Assembly: GCA_016844515.1 (NCBI GenBank)
Contig: JAERMP010000108.1
Coordinates: 1-7,313, forward strand
DNA: 7,313 nt
From: Thermoleophilia bacterium
Lineage (GTDB): Bacteria > Actinomycetota > Thermoleophilia > Gaiellales > Gaiellaceae
Direction of reading: 5' to 3'
The translations under genes were made by a program, and so were the position numbers. Within the stretch, counting starts at the first letter, position 1. Each line of letters opens with the position of its first letter. Shown here piece after piece: positions 5,295 through 7,313 of the stretch. The notes under the pieces are model-generated. The model saw only the letters and a list, made by a program, of their open reading frames with translations, was not told where the DNA came from and did no database searches.

Positions 5295-5869
5295 CGAGAA
5301 CCCTCCACACGGTCGTCCCTGTCGGCGCCCTCGCGCCGCCCCTCGATCTCCCGACGATCGACGGCGACCGGTTCAGTCTTCGGGAAGAACGCGAACACCC
5401 CGTGCTCGTGAGCTTCCTGCGACACGCCGGCTGACTGATCTGCCGCGCGCACCTCGTGAAGGTGCTCGGGTACAAGCGGCAGCTGGACGAGGCGGGCGCT
5501 TCGGTCGTCTTCGTCACGTTCGACGATCCGGAGCCAGTGCGCCGCGCGCTCCTGGCAGGCCTCGAGGTGCCGTACCCCGTGCTCGTGGATCGCGAGCGGG
5601 TGGCGTACCGGGCCTGGGGACTGCGACGTTCGAGTGTCGCCGGGATCTGGCTCGACCCGCGCGTATGGTGGCGCTACGCGTCGCTCGTCGTTCGGGGCGA
5701 GCGGCTGCGCACGCTCGGGTCCGACACCCTGCAGCTCGGCGGCGACTTCGTGCTCGACGGAGACGGGATCGTGATCTATGCGCGGCCGCAGCGTCGAGAC
5801 GACCGGCCTCCTGTGGGCGAGCTACTCCGTGCGCTGCGCAGCGCGGCTCGCGTAGAGCCGCCGCGTTAA
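5291..5869 (+). CDS. Probable selenoprotein: AhpC/TSA-like (SelU/Prx-like-2 type) thiol-redox protein with UxxC
   Basis: Thioredoxin-fold protein of the AhpC-TSA_2 group, probably a cytoplasmic peroxidase or thiol oxidoreductase. The frame from TTG 5291 gives VGALAPPLDLPTIDG, PVLVSFLRHAG, then TGA (5432-5434), then LICRAHL, TFDDPEPVRRALL, PYPVLVDRERVAYRAWGL, LQLGGDFVLDGDG and ARPQRRDDRPPVGELLRALR, stop TAA 5867-5869. The TGA is codon 48, at the first cysteine of the family's CxxC; vertebrate SelU carries selenocysteine at the corresponding place. Both sides of the TGA are full, undamaged family sequence, 192 residues in all with Sec. A SECIS-like hairpin follows. The TTG start overlaps the methyltransferase stop (TTGA), has no good Shine-Dalgarno sequence and is the weakest part of the call. 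If TGA were a true stop the product would be a useless 47-mer, unless GTG 5456 restarts without either active-site residue. The alternative is a nonsense pseudogene. Confidence 0.78.
5432..5434 (+). other. In-frame TGA, predicted selenocysteine codon
   Basis: TGA lies between GGC and CTG in FLRHAG-TGA-LICRAHL, replacing the expected redox cysteine of a CxxC motif; the resolving-type C51 is kept. It is the only stop in this frame between 5291 and 5867. Confidence 0.75.
5443..5470 (+). promoter_or_regulatory. Candidate bacterial SECIS hairpin downstream of the TGA
   Basis: GCACCT (5449-5454) pairs perfectly with AGGTGC (5460-5465) around a 5-nt loop CGTGA. Below a single C-T mismatch the stem continues with G5447-C5467 and C5446-G5468, and past bulged G5445 with C5444-G5469 and C5443-G5470. 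The loop starts 20 nt after the TGA and has G at its second base. Known bacterial SECIS elements lie within the reading frame just after UGA, with the apical loop about 16-37 nt away and a G in its first two positions. SelB would bind here. Being in coding sequence, a chance stem cannot be excluded. Confidence 0.6.
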
Positions 5870-5885
5870 CCGAATCGTCAAACCG

Positions 5886-5926
5886 CGTTGGTACGGTCGT
5901 CAGCTCCACAGGCCAGACGACCAACG
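5886..5926 (+). promoter_or_regulatory. Possible 5'-leader hairpin before the secreted-protein gene
   Basis: CGTTGGT (5886-5892) is complementary to ACCAACG (5920-5926), and GGTCGTC (5895-5901) to GACGACC (5916-5922); the two helices compete for the same three bases. The 3' arm ends where the GGGAGGT ribosome binding site begins. It could be a leader structure, a weak terminator of the selenoprotein gene, or chance. Confidence 0.3.
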
Positions 5927-5937
5927 GGAGGTAACCG

Positions 5938-6504
5938 ATGAGGATCTCCGTACGGCGTCCCTCGCCCGCGCTCGTGATCTCGTGTGTCGCGCTCACCGTC
6001 GCCCTCGGCGGCACGAGCTACGCGACGGTGCTCAACGTGCCAGACAACAGTGTGGGCACGGCCAAGATCAAGAACGGCGCCGTGTCGACGCCGAAGCTGA
6101 AGAACGATGCCGTCACCGAACTGAAGATCACGGCGGGCGCGGTTACCTCGAGCGAAGTGAGGAACAGCTCGCTCCTGGCGGTGGACTTCAGGCCTGGGCA
6201 GCTCCCCGCCGGTCCGGCAGGACCCCAAGGGCCGGCAGGGATCACCGGCCTCCAGCGTTTCGACGTACTTTCGACCTCGAGCTCCGCGAGCTCGAGGGAG
6301 GCCAGGGTGACGTGTCCGACCGGGAAGCGACCCGTCGGGGGCGGGGCCCGAGTGATCGGCAGTGGGGCAGCGGCGGTCTCGATCACCGAGAGCTTCCCCG
6401 ACTCGGACAATGTCCACTGGAACACGAAGGCGAACGAGGTCGTCGCAACGGCGCTTACCTGGCAGCTCCAGGCGTACGCGCTCTGCGCGACTGTCGCCGG
6501 CTGA
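5938..6504 (+). CDS. Secreted protein with decapeptide repeats, short collagen-like stretch and two-cysteine C-terminal domain
   Basis: 188 aa. A Sec signal peptide covers about residues 1-29 (RISVRR, then a hydrophobic run to GGTSYA, likely cut after A29). Five 10-residue units follow from 37 to 86: NSVGTAKIKN, GAVSTPKLKN, DAVTELKITA, GAVTSSEVRN, SSLLAVDFRP, each with V or L at position 3 or 4. Next come GPAGPQGPAG (92-101, three Gly-X-Y triplets), a Ser-rich linker (112-119) and a globular domain (about 120-188) with C126 and C183, which could form a disulfide. I know this layout from many secreted proteins of Thermoleophilia; function is unknown, presumably cell-surface. ATG 5938 has an excellent Shine-Dalgarno sequence, GGGAGGT at 5926-5932 with a 5-nt gap. 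It is followed by a strong terminator. Confidence 0.88.
   Translation: MRISVRRPSPALVISCVALTVALGGTSYATVLNVPDNSVGTAKIKNGAVSTPKLKNDAVTELKITAGAVTSSEVRNSSLLAVDFRPGQLPAGPAGPQGPAGITGLQRFDVLSTSSSASSREARVTCPTGKRPVGGGARVIGSGAAAVSITESFPDSDNVHWNTKANEVVATALTWQLQAYALCATVAG
6275..6297 (+). repeat. 10-bp perfect inverted repeat inside the Ser-rich linker
   Basis: CCTCGAGCTC (6275-6284) and GAGCTCGAGG (6288-6297) form a 10-bp stem with a 3-nt loop, encoding STSSSASSRE. It may come only from serine codon choice, but would be a very stable mRNA hairpin. Confidence 0.6.
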
Positions 6505-6512
6505 AACACATT

Positions 6513-6543
6513 CCTACTGGGGAGCCTGGAGCTCCCCAGTAGG
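6513..6543. terminator. Bidirectional transcription terminator hairpin
   Basis: CCTACTGGGGAGC and GCTCCCCAGTAGG form a perfect 13-bp stem with a CTGGA loop, filling the 41-bp gap between two convergent stop codons (6504 plus, 6546 minus). There is no T-run on the plus side; on the minus side the stem is followed by aatgtgttt. It can serve both convergent genes. Confidence 0.85.
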
Positions 6544-6545
6544 CG

Positions 6546-7313
6546 CTAGTCGTCCACGATCTCGATGTCCGGCCGGAAGGCCGCGACCGCGAACCAGAAG
6601 GGCTCGTGGAAGGGAACCGGCTCGCCGTCGAGCGTCACGGTGACCGACCCCACATCCCGACCGGAGGCGATCCCGACGCCGTCGAGCGCCGAGGCGACGC
6701 CGCCTTTCCAGCGCACGTCGACCTCGCCTTCCTCGGTGTCGAACGTGAGCCGTCGCACCTTCGCGAGCGACGAGAACGGCACCGCGTACGCCTTGTCTCC
6801 CGCTTCGACGTAGACGACCCGCTCCTTCGGAGGCAGGCGATCGTCATCGCCGTTTCTCGTGGCGAAGAACGGTGGCGTGTCGATCGAGTCGTAGCCGACG
6901 TACGGGTTCTGGCCGTAGTCGCGGACGAAGGCCGTGTCGCGATTCAGGACGAGGCTCTCCGGGTGCTCGCGGCGGAACTCCTCCCACGAGACGATCCGCA
7001 CCGGCAGCTGCTCGAGCTTCTTCCCGGCGAGCTCCCCGACGAGCGCCTCCCCCGAGAACTGCTGCCACCACGACTCGGTCGTGCGGTCGTACATGACGAG
7101 ATCGGAGTCGCGAAGCTTGCCGGTCGTGCCGAACGTGTGCGTGTCGCCGTCGAGCCGGCGGTCGAAGACGATCGAGGTGTTGCAGAGGGGGCAGAACGTG
7201 ACCGCGATGGGCGTGTCGCCGATCTGGTCGTTGGCGATCTCGTGCCACATCAGGATCTGGATCGGGTATCCACGTGTCTCGCCGTCGACCTCGACGAGGA
7301 TCACGGGCTCGCG
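6546..7313 (-). CDS. DUF3179 domain-containing protein (start lies beyond right edge)
   Basis: 255 residues are visible, ending at TAG 6548-6546; the frame stays open to the window end, so the N-terminus (usually a signal peptide or lipobox region) is missing. DUF3179 hallmarks seen: GETRGYPIQILMWHEIANDQ, then VTFCPLCNTSIVFDR with the conserved CPLC pair, TFGTTGKLRDSDLVMYDR, ESWWQQFSGEALVG, and LVLNRDTAFVRDYGQNPY with the YVGYD motif. The C-terminus is EPFWFAVAAFRPDIEIVDD. The biochemical function is unknown; the CxxC suggests metal binding or redox chemistry, and members are mostly extracytoplasmic. A short remnant of a second family member lies at 2136-2266. GTG 7304 is an internal codon, not the start, because similarity continues upstream of it. 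Confidence 0.9.
   Translation of the reverse strand, partial: REPVILVEVDGETRGYPIQILMWHEIANDQIGDTPIAVTFCPLCNTSIVFDRRLDGDTHTFGTTGKLRDSDLVMYDRTTESWWQQFSGEALVGELAGKKLEQLPVRIVSWEEFRREHPESLVLNRDTAFVRDYGQNPYVGYDSIDTPPFFATRNGDDDRLPPKERVVYVEAGDKAYAVPFSSLAKVRRLTFDTEEGEVDVRWKGGVASALDGVGIASGRDVGSVTVTLDGEPVPFHEPFWFAVAAFRPDIEIVDD

Noticed and set aside
4847..5434. A 195-aa ORF ending at the TGA as a complete gene
   Set aside because: It starts in the methyltransferase remnant, crosses an out-of-frame stretch, and runs by chance into the frame of the redox protein. Only 5291 onward belongs to the latter.
1..7313. CRISPR arrays, tRNA or rRNA genes, insertion sequences, integrase or attachment sites
   Set aside because: None found by eye. 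The only regularly spaced repeats are the three HipB palindromes and the GGCAC triplet. No transposase or integrase sequence and no tRNA cloverleaf was recognised, including no tRNA-Sec.

Overview
The window is GC-rich, densely packed bacterial DNA. Frequent GTG/TTG starts and the gene content point to a high-GC actinobacterium. The secreted protein at 5938-6504 (decapeptide repeats, a short collagen-like GPAGPQGPAG stretch and a two-cysteine C-terminal domain) is a type I associate mainly with the class Thermoleophilia (Solirubrobacterales/Gaiellales). That placement is an inference from family knowledge, not from a search.

Layout, left to right. (1) 1-639, minus: the first 213 codons of a pyridine-nucleotide-disulfide oxidoreductase, cut by the window edge. 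(2) 742-1428, plus: a three-helix membrane protein with a DM13 domain. (3) 1425-2048, minus: a PlsY-family acyl-phosphate:glycerol-3-phosphate acyltransferase that shares a CTAG with the DM13 gene as overlapping stop codons. (4) 2136-2628: a scar in which the 3' end of a DUF3179 gene (minus) and the 3' end of glmS (plus) meet at about 2266-2271, both lacking their 5' parts and both frameshifted. (5) 2665-4168, minus: a hipBA toxin-antitoxin operon whose promoter and upstream region carry three near-identical 16-bp palindromes about 50 bp apart, probable HipB operators. (6) 4400-4643, plus: a small unknown gene broken by one extra base. (7) 4651-5294, plus: the two ends of an MmeI-like DNA methyltransferase whose middle is gone. 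(8) 5291-5869, plus: an AhpC/TSA-type (SelU/Prx-like-2 type) redox protein with an in-frame TGA exactly where the redox cysteine belongs. (9) 5938-6504, plus: the secreted repeat protein. (10) 6513-6543: a perfect 13-bp terminator hairpin. (11) 6546-7313, minus: an intact-looking DUF3179 protein, cut by the right edge.

The most interesting element is the redox gene at 5291-5869. The motif reads FLRHAG-TGA-LICRAHL, so TGA sits at the first position of a CxxC. A 6-bp stem with a CGUGA loop begins 14 nt after the TGA, where a bacterial SECIS belongs, and the ORF runs on uninterrupted for 144 more codons. I read this as a selenoprotein with a UxxC motif. The caution is that several neighbours (2136-2628, 4400-5294) are genuine wrecks, so a nonsense mutation has to be excluded.

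The centre of the window (about 2.1-5.3 kb) looks like an accessory segment in decay. It holds a toxin-antitoxin module that remains intact, flanked by truncated housekeeping genes on one side and a dead restriction-modification-type methyltransferase on the other. The outer parts look like ordinary chromosomal genes.
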